A stretch of 64,000 nt of DNA. Source: JASHPR01 sp963749145. Lineage in GTDB: Bacteria > Actinomycetota > Actinomycetes > Streptosporangiales > Streptosporangiaceae. The notes below the pieces were generated by a model. The model was not told the origin of the DNA. It did not search any database and saw nothing but the letters and a program-made list of their open reading frames with translations. The stretch covers positions 310,001 to 374,000 of the forward strand of contig CAVVLN010000005.1 of the NCBI GenBank assembly GCA_963749145.1. Direction: 5' to 3'. Made by a program: the position numbers and the translations under genes. Of the stretch, positions 26,251-34,184 are shown piece by piece (position 1 is the first letter of the stretch; each line of letters starts with the position of its first letter).

Positions 26251-26580
26251 TCAGTCGGTAAGGTCAAAGTTGCCGCCACTGCCCAAGACATGGATAACCG
26301 TGAGAGGCACCTTCTCGGGTTCGGGTGGGACCGGGTCGCCTTCCCCTAGTCCAAGACGCTGCCGGACCAGCCGGTGTACCACTGGGTGCAGCCTCTCGTC
26401 CTCGAAGCGCTGACAGTCCTCCTCGGACTCCCACACGTCGATGTATCGCAGGCCCCCTTCGGGGCGCTTGATAGCCAGGTGGACGATCAGGCCCTTGGGG
26501 ACTTCAGGGCCCACCTGGGCCTGTATTGCCCTGTAGGCAGCCTCATCAATGCCAACGACGTTCGTGATCGCATAGGTCAT
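26251..26580 (-). CDS. Conserved protein with ferredoxin-like (ABM-type) fold
   Basis: 109 residues. The order of strands and helices (ITNVVGIDEAAYRAI, GLIVHLAIKRPEGGLRYIDVWES, a helix with EEDCQRFEDERL) resembles small antibiotic-biosynthesis-monooxygenase-like proteins. No catalytic residues can be assigned. It is an intact gene within a region of remnants and lies opposite to, and just upstream of, the truncated XRE fragment. Confidence 0.6.
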   Translation of the reverse strand: MTYAITNVVGIDEAAYRAIQAQVGPEVPKGLIVHLAIKRPEGGLRYIDVWESEEDCQRFEDERLHPVVHRLVRQRLGLGEGDPVPPEPEKVPLTVIHVLGSGGNFDLTD

Positions 26581-26610
26581 GGCATCCCGCTTCCCTCCGC
26601 GTGGTGCCAG

Positions 26611-26682
26611 GTGTTTGTCCGGCTCATCGACATGACGGTCGACAAGATGTTCGACCCCGACGATGAGGAGGCGGGCAGATGA
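26611..26682 (+). pseudogene. C-terminal remnant of a short XRE (YozG-like) regulator
   Basis: The last 20 or so codons (RLIDMTVDKMFDPDDEEAGR) match the usual end of 65-75-residue XRE regulators that pair with a small membrane protein. The DNA-binding N-terminal two thirds are missing, replaced by the start region of the gene on the opposite strand. Its stop overlaps the ATG of the next gene (ATGA), the expected arrangement of that pair. Confidence 0.5.
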
Positions 26683-27085
26683 TGAGCTTCATCCAGCCGC
26701 GGTGGCGCAAGCCTGCATGGACCGTCCTTGCCGGGGCAGTGTTCGCAGCCGCGTGGGTCATCCGTGGCGGCCCGCATGCGTGGGAGTTTGCGACCTTGGT
26801 GGCGGTGGTGGCTGCGGGCCGGGCGTTTATGTTTTACGCCTGGGGCGGGGAAGACGCCGACGTGGGCGCCCTGGCCGGTTCCCGCGCCGATGAGCGCCAA
26901 AAGCAGCTCAGCCAGCAGTCGTGGGCCTTGACGGGCGCCTTGCCGTGATCGCTGCTTTCATCGGCCTCACGGTAGCGGTTGCGGTCAAGGCCACCTGGTG
27001 GTGGCCGTTCCTGGCCATCCTCGCCGTCACCGTCTTTGCTTTCTTTGTCGGCCTGATCACCTATGGCGCCACAAATCGGCGGTAG
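26679..27085 (+). pseudogene. Frameshifted membrane protein gene (partner of the XRE remnant)
   Basis: The start (ATG 26679 or 26682, with GAGGAGG upstream) gives a protein with two hydrophobic segments and the motif SRADERQKQLSQQSWALTG, after which the frame stops at 26948. One frame away, directly downstream, the protein continues with two more membrane segments (TWWWPFLAILAVTVFAFFVG) and ends at 27085. One missing base near 26936 (acgggcgcc) explains the break. The whole resembles DUF2178-like four-TM proteins found next to YozG-type XRE regulators. Confidence 0.65.
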
Positions 27086-27226
27086 CCTGCTGCCGGCCAG
27101 GCGCGGGCGCACCGCTCCCTGACACCTGGTTGACCATGATCCGGAACATGCGGGCCCACAGTGAGGACCAAAGCCCATGACCGGCCTGGCATCCCTGGCG
27201 GTATGCCTGGGGTGGAGGTGGGACCT

Positions 27227-27475
27227 GTGATCACCGTGCTTACCATTGATGCGGCGCTCCAGCACATTTGCGCGAGCTTCCGCGAGCAGGCTGACCGGGG
27301 TGATATCACTCCTACCGAGCGTGACCTCCTGATAGATGGCGCCGTTCTGCTCGCCATGCACGTCGACGACCTGGCCCGGGATGGCCGCGTCGGCTCGCAC
27401 TCCGGCTGGTCAGAAGGGTCGCTACCGGAACCCGTTGGGCGGCACGAACGACACGAGGCCGCGGCAGCCGCCTGA
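27227..27475 (+). CDS. Small hypothetical protein
   Basis: 82 residues from the GTG at 27227, which has a strong GGAGGTGGG upstream. It has two helical segments (DAALQHICASFREQADRG and PTERDLLIDGAVLLAMHVDDLA) and a Gly/His-rich tail. I do not recognise it. The good ribosome binding site supports translation. Confidence 0.45.
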   Translation: MITVLTIDAALQHICASFREQADRGDITPTERDLLIDGAVLLAMHVDDLARDGRVGSHSGWSEGSLPEPVGRHERHEAAAAA

Positions 27476-27612
27476 ACTGACGCATCGTCCGAGCGCTGTC
27501 GACACCTGAATGTCTGGGCTCTTTCGCCGGATCCGAGCAGGTGCAGCGCGTCTGGGGCCCGGAACGACGCCGACTGATCACAAGTGGCTGGAAGGTCTAT
27601 TGCGGGAGAATC

Positions 27613-28443
27613 TCACGCCGCCTTCAGCTCCGCCCGTTCGTGCAGTTCCGCCCGTTCGTGCCCGCCGTGCAGGAACGCGGTGATCAGCGGGCCGACCTTG
27701 TGCGCGCTATCCAGCAGAACGAGATGCCCTCCGCCTTTGACCGTGTGCAGCCGCGCCGACGGGATCAGCCTCGCCATCGTCCGGTGATTCACGTGCGGTG
27801 TCACCGGGTCGTCGTCCCCGCACAGGACCAGCGTCTCGTGCCGGATCGACGGCAGGTGGAGCAGGCTGGTCCACCCGGCGAGCGCTGACAGGCGGAACGC
27901 CGCAGCCCGGAAGCCACCCGGCTTGGACATCTTGAAGCCCGCGGCCAGTTCCGGCTCGGTCCGCATCCTCCCGCCGAACATGGCACCCGCGCTCTTGGCG
28001 AGCCGGTCGGGATGGTATCCGCGCGGATGCATCATCCGCAGCAGCGCCGAGGGTCGGCCCGGCATGGCGAGCCCGCCGAACGAGGTGGACGCCAGGATCA
28101 GCCTGTCTACCCGCTCGGGATGGGACATGGCCATCTGCTGGGCGACCGCGCCGCCGAACGACACGCCGAGGACGTGGGCGGAGTCCAGACCCAGCTGATC
28201 CAGGATGCCCGCGCCGATGTCCGCCAGGCCCCGCATCGACATCGGGGATGACGGCACCTGGGAGGAGCCGATACCCGGGGCGTCGTAGGTGATCACCCGG
28301 CAGCCGTGAAGGTGCTCCACGAGAGGCTCCCAGTGGTGCATCTCGCTAAAGATGCCGGAGTGGAGGAGGATCGGGACGCCTTCGCCCGCCGACTGGGCGT
28401 GGATGCGCAGGCCCCGGATAGCGAATTGGTAGTTGCTGATCAT
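27613..28443 (-). CDS. Alpha/beta hydrolase, PHA-depolymerase-like (PhaZ type)
   Basis: About 276 residues. The nucleophile Ser sits in GVSFGGAVAQQ, the acid is in GDDDPVTPHVN and the His is in GGGHLVLLD. Beyond the triad, YDAPGIGSS, GRPSALLRMMHPRGY, AGWTSLLHLPSI and the DDDPVTP context match intracellular medium-chain polyhydroxyalkanoate depolymerases. No pha synthase gene is near. I chose the ATG at 28443 (MISNYQFAIRGLRI) for its ribosome binding site spacing; 28455 and 28497 are alternatives. A shared 10-mer TTGCTAGTTT lies at 28466-28475 and again inside the upstream palindrome, suggesting control by one repressor. Confidence 0.75.
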   Translation of the reverse strand: MISNYQFAIRGLRIHAQSAGEGVPILLHSGIFSEMHHWEPLVEHLHGCRVITYDAPGIGSSQVPSSPMSMRGLADIGAGILDQLGLDSAHVLGVSFGGAVAQQMAMSHPERVDRLILASTSFGGLAMPGRPSALLRMMHPRGYHPDRLAKSAGAMFGGRMRTEPELAAGFKMSKPGGFRAAAFRLSALAGWTSLLHLPSIRHETLVLCGDDDPVTPHVNHRTMARLIPSARLHTVKGGGHLVLLDSAHKVGPLITAFLHGGHERAELHERAELKAA

Positions 28444-28656
28444 CGGGGGCCTCATTGCCTCATCGTTGCTAGTTTCGCGACGCTCTGCCCACGGCACGAG
28501 CAGACCACCTCATAACTCCGGTCAAATGCGTGCACCATGTACTGCCCGAGCTTCCCGGAGGCTTCGGCGACGCAGACCTTCATCACATGTATCCCCGGTC
28601 GCCGGAACTGGCTGGCCGCCGTCCGAGGCCGATTTCAGGCCTAAAGACCATGCTAC

Positions 28657-28676
28657 GCTAGTAATCAAAAACTAGC
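28657..28676. promoter_or_regulatory. Operator-like palindrome GCTAGT-N8-ACTAGC
   Basis: A perfect 6-bp inverted repeat with an 8-base AT-rich spacer. The flanked half AAACTAGCAA (28669-28678) recurs in inverse orientation at 28466-28475, next to the hydrolase start. The spacing suits a TetR- or MarR-type dimer. No such regulator is encoded next to it. Confidence 0.5.
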
Positions 28677-28806
28677 AATAAAATTCTAGAATGATCAATG
28701 CAAACTCTTCCTCGCCGCAGCACAACTTCCCGCCAGCCATTTCCAGGCACTCGCCTGCGTGCCCGGGACTCCAGGACCCCGGGACTCCGGGACTCTGGGG
28801 CTAGGT

Positions 28807-28908
28807 GCCGTGGCTACCGTGGCCGGACGCGCCCCTTGCTGCCGCTAGACAGCGCCGTGGCTACCGTGGCCGGACGCGCCCCTTGCTGCCGCTGGACAGC
28901 GCCGTGGC
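28807..28908. repeat. 47-bp tandem repeat (two copies plus a partial)
   Basis: gccgtggctaccgtggccgg starts at 28807 and 28854, and gccgtggcc at 28901: a 47-bp period with one substitution (ctagac/ctggac). It ends just before the ribosome binding site of the zinc-finger gene. Confidence 0.9.
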
Positions 28909-28925
28909 CTGGGTACATTGGGTGA

Positions 28926-29264
28926 GTGCCTGATCCTGGGGAGCTTCTGTCGTGCTCGTTCTGCGGAACGAATCAAAAGCAGGTCAAGAAGCTGATCGCC
29001 GGGCCGCAGGGGTTCATCTGCGACGGTTGCGTGAGCCGCGCCCGCACGGTGACAGCTGAACCCGGCCAAACGGCGGCCAGCACGCACATCGCCACGATCC
29101 AGCCGGTAAGGCAGGAGGCCGGGGCGCCACAGTGCAGCTTCTGCGGGAAGCACCGATATCAGGTCGCGGCCATGGCATCGGCCGGTGACGCGCGGATCTG
29201 CGACGAGTGCCTGGATCTGTGCGACGAGATACTCAGCGACGAACCACCCATATCTCTGCGGTGA
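28926..29264 (+). CDS. Protein with two ClpX-type zinc-binding domains and no AAA domain
   Basis: 112 residues. Two copies of the ClpX N-terminal C4 zinc finger are present: Cys10-x2-Cys13 with Cys32-x2-Cys35, and Cys70-x2-Cys73 with Cys92-x2-Cys95 (SFCG...ICDGC and SFCG...ICDEC). In ClpX this domain dimerises and binds adaptors or substrates; here it stands alone without ATPase. It might act as an adaptor or a competitor for Clp partners, but that is inference. The GTG start is preceded by GGGTGA. Confidence 0.8.
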   Translation: MPDPGELLSCSFCGTNQKQVKKLIAGPQGFICDGCVSRARTVTAEPGQTAASTHIATIQPVRQEAGAPQCSFCGKHRYQVAAMASAGDARICDECLDLCDEILSDEPPISLR

Positions 29265-29289
29265 CCGGTTCGGGCGCCTGGCATTCCGC

Positions 29290-29617
29290 TCACGTTCTCT
29301 TGGCGACGATCTCCACGAGATTCCCGTCGGGATCGCGCAGCAGGGCGTTGCGGTTGTTGTTGCCGGTGTCGTGGGGTGGCTGAATCGCGGGAACACCGGC
29401 CGCCACCAGCGCCTGGTAGGCCTGGTCGACGTCGTCCGTCCACACGACCAGGACCATGGCCGGGCTTCCCGGGGCGGCCTCGACCCCGTGGACGCGGGGC
29501 GGCCTCGACCGTGCCGAGGCCGACGGTGAAACCGTTCAGCCGGAGCAGATCAAGACCGGCGCGTTCGAGACCTTCGAGGCGGGCCGTGACGGCGCGAACG
29601 TAAGCTGCGCGTGCCAT
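29290..29617 (-). pseudogene. VOC/glyoxalase-family gene broken by a 25-bp duplication
   Basis: Translation from 29617 gives RLNGFTVGLGTVEAAP, then the frame is lost. One frame away the protein resumes as GSPAMVLVVWTDDVDQAY and ends ALLRDPDGNLVEIVAKRT at 29290, the standard VOC C-terminus. The cause is visible: the 25-bp unit starting at 29470 is repeated at 29495 (cggggcggcctcgac both times). Removing one copy restores GTVEAAPGSPAMVL. The N-terminal beta-alpha unit of the fold also seems missing, cut where the neighbouring remnant begins. Confidence 0.8.
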
Positions 29618-30274
29618 TGGGCCACGAGCGCCGCCGCGAGCGAGGGGACCGGCAGGCTCGTGACCACCGCCTACTCGGTCGCGCCCTGCGCCATCGTGGT
29701 ACCGCCCGAGTCGCCGGTCGGCCGCCCCGAGGACCTGGCCGGGACGGCGATCGGGGTGGGCTACCACTCCGGGAGCCACTTCGCCACCCTGCAGGCCCTG
29801 GAGGATGTGCTGGCGCCCGGCGAGATCAAGCTCAGCTTCCAGGGCCCGCCGAACGAGCGGCTGGACGCGCTGCTGGAGCGGCAGGTCCCGGCGGCCACGG
29901 TGTAAGGCGTGCCGCTGTACATCGCCGAGGCCTTCGGGTTCCGTACGGTGGTCGATGCCACCTTCATGATCGGGTTCCTGATCACCGGATCGGGCGTCAG
30001 CTCCGCCGATGTGGAGAAATACCTGGCCGCCCTGCGGCGCGCCCAGATGGAGATCGACCTCCATCCGGAGCGCTACAAGCACTACCACCGGCGGGCCGTG
30101 CCGGAGAAGTACCGCGAACGGGTTGACGTGCGGACCTTCGGCACCGGCGAGCGCATCGTCTTCCTTCCCTACCCCCGGGAGGTCTTCGCCGCGACCCAGC
30201 AGTGGACGCGGGAACGCAAGCTCTTCCCCGAGCCGCGGTCCGCTCTCGGTTACGACCAGGCCGCCCTGGTCTGA
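29597..30274 (+). pseudogene. Truncated substrate-binding protein gene (NMT1/THI5-like) with an internal stop
   Basis: Fragments typical of this ABC/NMT1-like family are NVSCACHWA, YSVAPCAIVVPPESPV, GVGYHSGSHFATLQALE and, after an in-frame TAA at 29903-29905, YIAEAFGFRTVVDATFMIGF through to 30274. The N-terminal half including any signal peptide is missing, and the sequence starts abruptly at the VOC remnant. Both parts are in the same frame, so a single TAA separates them. It is not expected to be functional. Confidence 0.7.
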
Positions 30275-30281
30275 CGCAGGC

Positions 30282-30842
30282 TCAGGGCGCGCCCCCGAAG
30301 TCGACGTCCCTGGTCTCGACCGTCCCGGCGGTCCGACCCGGTGCCGTCTGGTAGGTCCAGTACAGGTTCGTGTGCGCGATCACCTGGTCCGGCGGCGGCG
30401 CCCCCCATTCCGTCTGGTCCTCCGTCGTATGCGCGTCGCTGACCAGGATGGCGTCGTAACCGCGGGCGAACGCGCCGTGCAGCGTCGAGCGGATGCACGC
30501 GTCGGTCTGCGCGCCGGCCACCACGAGCCGGCCGACGTCCAGGCCCGACAGCACGGTCTCGAGCGCGGTGTCCTCGAAGGAGTCGCCGTAGTTCTTCTCG
30601 ACCAGCGGCTCGGCGTCGCCCGGGACCAGCTCGGGCACGATCTGCCAGTCGTCGCTCCCGCGGGTCAGCCCCTCGTCGGAGTGCTGTACCCAGACCACCG
30701 GGATCTCGTCCCGCCGCGCCTTCTCGACCAGGCTGGCGATGTTCGCGACCACCGCGTCGCGCTGGTGATTCCCCTCGACGACACCGTTCTGCACGTCGAT
30801 GACGAGGAGCGCGGTGTTCGGCCGGTTCTCGAGTGTGGTCAT
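30282..30842 (-). CDS. Cysteine hydrolase (isochorismatase family)
   Basis: 186 residues from the ATG at 30842. The catalytic triad is visible: Asp16 in LLVIDVQNG, Lys83 in VEKNYGDSF and Cys116 in AQTDACIRST with the preceding cis-peptide region. It hydrolyses an amide or enol ether; likely substrates are nicotinamide-like or ureide-type, undetermined. An ATG 6 bases upstream (30848) is also possible. It ends 8 bp from the substrate-binding pseudogene, convergent. Confidence 0.88.
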   Translation of the reverse strand: MTTLENRPNTALLVIDVQNGVVEGNHQRDAVVANIASLVEKARRDEIPVVWVQHSDEGLTRGSDDWQIVPELVPGDAEPLVEKNYGDSFEDTALETVLSGLDVGRLVVAGAQTDACIRSTLHGAFARGYDAILVSDAHTTEDQTEWGAPPPDQVIAHTNLYWTYQTAPGRTAGTVETRDVDFGGAP

Positions 30843-31040
30843 GAGCATTCCTTACTCCCGCCGGTTCCTGTCGGCAGCCACGCTAGACCCGCCCGCCGAC
30901 AGCCCGGCCGCAGGACCGGCGGTCCGCGCCGGGCCGCGCTGCACCTCGGCCGCCCCGAGGGCGCCCTTGCCCAGGTGTGCCCGGACTGCGCGGATGGCCG
31001 GCCGCAGCCAGCGCCGCACGCTACCAGGCTCCTGACCGGT

Positions 31041-31676
31041 CTAGGTGTTGCGGTCGGCGCCGAAGTGCAGGAACGCCGTGAGCGCCGCGATCACCAGGGC
31101 CACGGCGCCGCCGAGGTACAGCGTGTTCAGCCCGCCCTCCGACTCCACGGCCACGTCGGCGAACGTGACCGCCACCACCAGGATGACCATCGAGATCACC
31201 CTGGCCTTGAGGTCGTTGAGGTCGCGCATCCTCAGCCAGCCGGGCAGGCGCAGCGAGGGGTGAACCGGGTCGATCCTCGCGACGAACAGGTCATAGAAGC
31301 CGAAGGCCGAGATCATCAGGGTCGCCCCGACCAGGAACAGGTCGGTCAGCAGGAGCAGGAAGCCGAGATTGTGGCTGGTCAGCTCGGGATCATCCACCAC
31401 GCGCTGCACCGACCGGATGAAGACGTCGGTTCCGTAGGCAAAGGACGAGAAGGCGGAGAGCAGAAGGATGATCACCGGGACCACGACCACGATCCGGGAC
31501 AGGCTCAGCGCCCGCTCGAAGCCGCGCTCCACCGCCGGCCGCTCTGGCCCGGCCCATGGCGCCTCGGCGGTGGGGGCGCCGGGCGGCGACGATCCCGGTC
31601 CGCCGGGAGTCGCTGATCCCGGCTTAGTGCCGCCCGCTGAGGATGTCCCGTCCTCCCCGCTTGGCGAATCAGCCAT
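31041..31676 (-). CDS. YqhA/UPF0114 family membrane protein
   Basis: 211 residues. After a Pro/Gly-rich cytoplasmic N-terminus (1-50), four membrane segments follow, with SRIVVVVPVIILLLSAFSSF, LGFLLLLTDLFLVGATLMIS and the conserved FGFYDLFVARID. These match the UPF0114 family, whose role is unknown. The ATG at 31676 has AAAGGAG at good spacing. Confidence 0.8.
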   Translation of the reverse strand: MADSPSGEDGTSSAGGTKPGSATPGGPGSSPPGAPTAEAPWAGPERPAVERGFERALSLSRIVVVVPVIILLLSAFSSFAYGTDVFIRSVQRVVDDPELTSHNLGFLLLLTDLFLVGATLMISAFGFYDLFVARIDPVHPSLRLPGWLRMRDLNDLKARVISMVILVVAVTFADVAVESEGGLNTLYLGGAVALVIAALTAFLHFGADRNT

Positions 31677-31907
31677 GCCTGTTTGGGCTCCTTTGCTCCC
31701 GTCAGACACCAAGGCCGCTGGCCTTCAGGTTCGGCGGACAGCAGGCGTCCCCGATACCCCGCAGGTTACGCCAGGGGTGCGGCGACGCCGCTCGGGTGGG
31801 CCAGGAGTGGCCTGGCCACCCGGGGACTGTCGGTGGCTACGTCCACACTGAGGTTGTGCAGGCGAGCCCGGCCCGGGTCATCCGCACGGCGAGAGGAACC
31901 AACGAGC

Positions 31908-32312
31908 ATGGAGCAAGCACCGCCAGCCTCGTCACCCCGGACGGCCGTCATCCGGGGCGTGATTCTCGCGGAGAGCCTGAAGACCGGGAGCGCGATCGGC
32001 GGTCACGACATGCGCCTGGTCCGCTGCAGCCGCTACGAGGTCAGCGGTGTGGCTGCTTACCAGCCGCCGGTCTGGACCGCGATCGAGTTCGAGGCGCCCG
32101 AGGCGAGCGCGGCCGCGCTCGCCGACGACTTGTCGGAAAGCCTGCTCAGCCCGGGCTGGTACGTGAACTGGAGCAGCGACACCGAGGCGACCATCGTGTT
32201 CCCGGGCAAGATCTTCCGGTACCGGCGCGGTGACCGGGAAGGGCGCGCGGCCGCCCAGGAACACGGCCGCCGGTGCGGGGCGCCCGAGCCTCAGCTGGAC
32301 TGGACCGATTGA
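31908..32312 (+). CDS. Conserved hypothetical protein
   Basis: 134 residues from the ATG at 31908, preceded by GAGAGGA. Recognisable stretches are GVILAESLKTG, PPVWTAIEFEAPEASAAALADDLSESL, GWYVNWSSDTEATIVFPGKI and a C-terminal QLDWTD. I believe similar proteins occur widely in bacteria as short uncharacterised proteins, but I cannot name a function. No neighbour suggests one. Confidence 0.65.
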   Translation: MEQAPPASSPRTAVIRGVILAESLKTGSAIGGHDMRLVRCSRYEVSGVAAYQPPVWTAIEFEAPEASAAALADDLSESLLSPGWYVNWSSDTEATIVFPGKIFRYRRGDREGRAAAQEHGRRCGAPEPQLDWTD

Positions 32313-32398
32313 CGCCGAGGACCCGCCGGGTGCGAGGCTCAGGTGCTCGGGATGTCTTTGCCAGTTGGCCCGTACTCCACCAGCGGTGCTACGCGCCC

Positions 32399-32795
32399 TC
32401 AGCCGCGGGGCAGGTCCTGCGCGATCTCCCAGACATGGCCGCCGGGATCGGCGAACGTGATCGTGCGCACCCCCCACGGACGGTCGATCGGGCCGTTGAT
32501 CAGCGTCACGCCCTTGGCCGTCAGTTCGCCGCACACGGCATCCAGGTCGTCCACGAAGATGCTGAGCTGGAAGCGCGACCCGGCCTCGCGGCTCGCCACC
32601 GGTGCGGGCCCGATCAGGTCGCGCGCCGCCGGGGTTGCCAGCAAGACGATCATGGTATTCGCGAAGCGGAACATCGCTATCGGCGTCTTCGGCCATCGGC
32701 TTCAGGCCGAAGACGTCCCGGTAAAACGCCTTCGAGCGGTCTAGGTCCTCGACGAACAGCACGATCGCGCCAACGTCCTTCTTCCACTCGCTCAT
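32399..32795 (-). pseudogene. VOC/glyoxalase-family gene with a frameshift
   Basis: The N-terminal part from ATG 32795 reads VGAIVLFVEDLDRSKAFYRD, then KPMAEDADS. The C-terminal part from 32674 reads FRFANTMIVLLATPAARD and ends TFADPGGHVWEIAQDL. The two lie in different frames and fit end to end at about 32675; two missing bases in the gatagcgatg stretch would restore the frame. Both halves of the VOC fold are otherwise intact. This may be a sequencing error. Confidence 0.75.
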
Positions 32796-32945
32796 CTGTG
32801 CGCCTGCCTTTCTCCGCCTGGCCAGATCGCCTGGCTCCGCCGCAACCGCCCGATACGCCCAGCCGCCGGCCCGCCGGGCCGCGCTTGGGCGGCACACCGA
32901 CATAAGAGACGAGCGGACGGCGCCGGACTAAGCGCCAGCGCTGCT

Positions 32946-33533
32946 TCAGGCCGGGCTGGCCGGCGGGGCCGGCTGGGCCGGGCGGGCCTGCCGGGCCGCG
33001 CGCCACTTCCCCAGCCCGGCCCGGAGCAGCAGGCCCGCTACGACGATCACGACGACGCCGAGCACTGCCTTGGTGCCGGCGCTCCCGATGCGCTTGGCGA
33101 TCTCCGCGCCGAGGAAGTACGAGAGCCCGACGTACATCCCGATCCAGCCGATGCCCGCGACGAGCGCGCCCAGGATGAAGATCGGGAATCGCACCCGGAA
33201 GATCCCGGAGACAAAGGCCGGCATGGTCACGGACGCCACGAAGTTGTAACGGCCGAACGCTCGGTCCCCCTTGGCCAGCAGTTTCCGGCGCGACTTTTCC
33301 AGGCGACCCGGGTGGTCGAGCAGGCGGCGCCCGCCGCGGGTGCCGATCACGTATCCCGCCACCGAGCCCAGCATCCAGGCGATCATCGACAGCGCGAGCA
33401 CCAGCCAGACATTGATCCGGCCCTCCCCCGCCAGCGTGCCCGCGGCGATCAGCGCTGCGTCGCCCAGACCCGGCAGGCCGGCGCCCAGGATAAAGACGAG
33501 CACGAACAAGACGATGAACTCGGCCAGGGTCAT
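32946..33533 (-). CDS. DedA/VTT-domain membrane protein
   Basis: 195 residues. The N-terminal re-entrant-type segment GLPGLGDAALIAAGTLAGEG, the GSVAGYVIGTRGGRRLL segment and RYNFVASVTMPAFVSGIFRVRFPIFILGALVAG are the DedA/VTT hallmarks. DedA-like proteins act as flippases or in membrane homeostasis. The C-terminal tail is Ala/Pro-rich. It is divergent from the GNAT gene, with about 140 bp between the starts. Confidence 0.85.
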   Translation of the reverse strand: MTLAEFIVLFVLVFILGAGLPGLGDAALIAAGTLAGEGRINVWLVLALSMIAWMLGSVAGYVIGTRGGRRLLDHPGRLEKSRRKLLAKGDRAFGRYNFVASVTMPAFVSGIFRVRFPIFILGALVAGIGWIGMYVGLSYFLGAEIAKRIGSAGTKAVLGVVVIVVAGLLLRAGLGKWRAARQARPAQPAPPASPA

Positions 33534-33674
33534 GGCGGCGCCTGCGGGAAGGAGGGCGCGGGCCGACGGTCGACGCTCACTGACTCACCTCCGGCACCGA
33601 TCCCTTTAGTGTGGCATTCTCCCGGTGTTCCGGGCGACAGCCAGTTTGCGCGGCATGCGGAGGCTGCGGCAATC

Positions 33675-34076
33675 ATGATCTTCCGTCCCGTCACCGGTCA
33701 GGACCTGGGCCGGCTCATGCCGCTGCTGGCCCCGGACCCGGCCAGCGTGCTCACCGCGGGCACGTACCAGACCAGGTGCGGCAACCGCGAATACCGGCCC
33801 GAGTGGACCTGGATCGCCGAGGAGCACGCCGGTGAGCCGCCCGCCGCGGCCGCCGTCTGGTGGGGGGATCCGCGCGGGTCCCGGCCGTCCGCCCTCGACG
33901 GCCTGTTCGTGCGCGCGTCGGTGGCCGCCGACGATCGCGTCGCCCTGGCCGCCGGATTGCTGACCGCCGCGCACCGGGAATTTGCCGCAGCCGGCACGCT
34001 CCGGCTCCCCGCCTTTGACGTCTTCCTGCCCGGCGACTGGCAGCACCGGCCTGACGTGGTCGCGGCCCTGGCCTGA
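33675..34076 (+). CDS. Short GNAT-like acetyltransferase N-terminal region
   Basis: 133 residues from the ATG at 33675 (MIFRPVTGQDLGRLMPLLAP). The start and the WTWIAEEHAGEPPAAAAVWWGDP strands look like the first half of a GNAT protein, but it ends at AALA before the acetyl-CoA-binding motif A would be complete. Either it is a short stand-alone protein or a truncated larger GNAT. I see no continuation in other frames before the transporter. Confidence 0.5.
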   Translation: MIFRPVTGQDLGRLMPLLAPDPASVLTAGTYQTRCGNREYRPEWTWIAEEHAGEPPAAAAVWWGDPRGSRPSALDGLFVRASVAADDRVALAAGLLTAAHREFAAAGTLRLPAFDVFLPGDWQHRPDVVAALA

Positions 34077-34184
34077 CCGGCCAGCGCTGACCCGGTCCGG
34101 CCGAAACCCCTGCCGCGCACCCGGTGAGGGTGCACGATTGTGGCGGATCACCTTATAGCGCGATCCTTCCGGTGGGGGGTGGCA

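Larger units (their letters stand above)
28444..28925. other. Regulatory and repeat-rich intergenic region
   Basis: About 480 bases without a gene. It holds an AT-rich patch (28640-28700) with an operator-like palindrome and, nearer the zinc-finger gene, repeated ccgggactc words and a 47-bp tandem repeat. The divergent promoters of the hydrolase and zinc-finger genes must lie here. Confidence 0.6.

Noticed and set aside
25660..29000. Second attachment site matching the tRNA-Gly 3' end
   Set aside because: I scanned for a copy of the T arm and acceptor end and found none by eye, so I do not report an att site.
32313..32398. Extra small gene between the conserved hypothetical and VOC genes
   Set aside because: The gap is too short and the frames here are shadows with no start or ribosome binding site.
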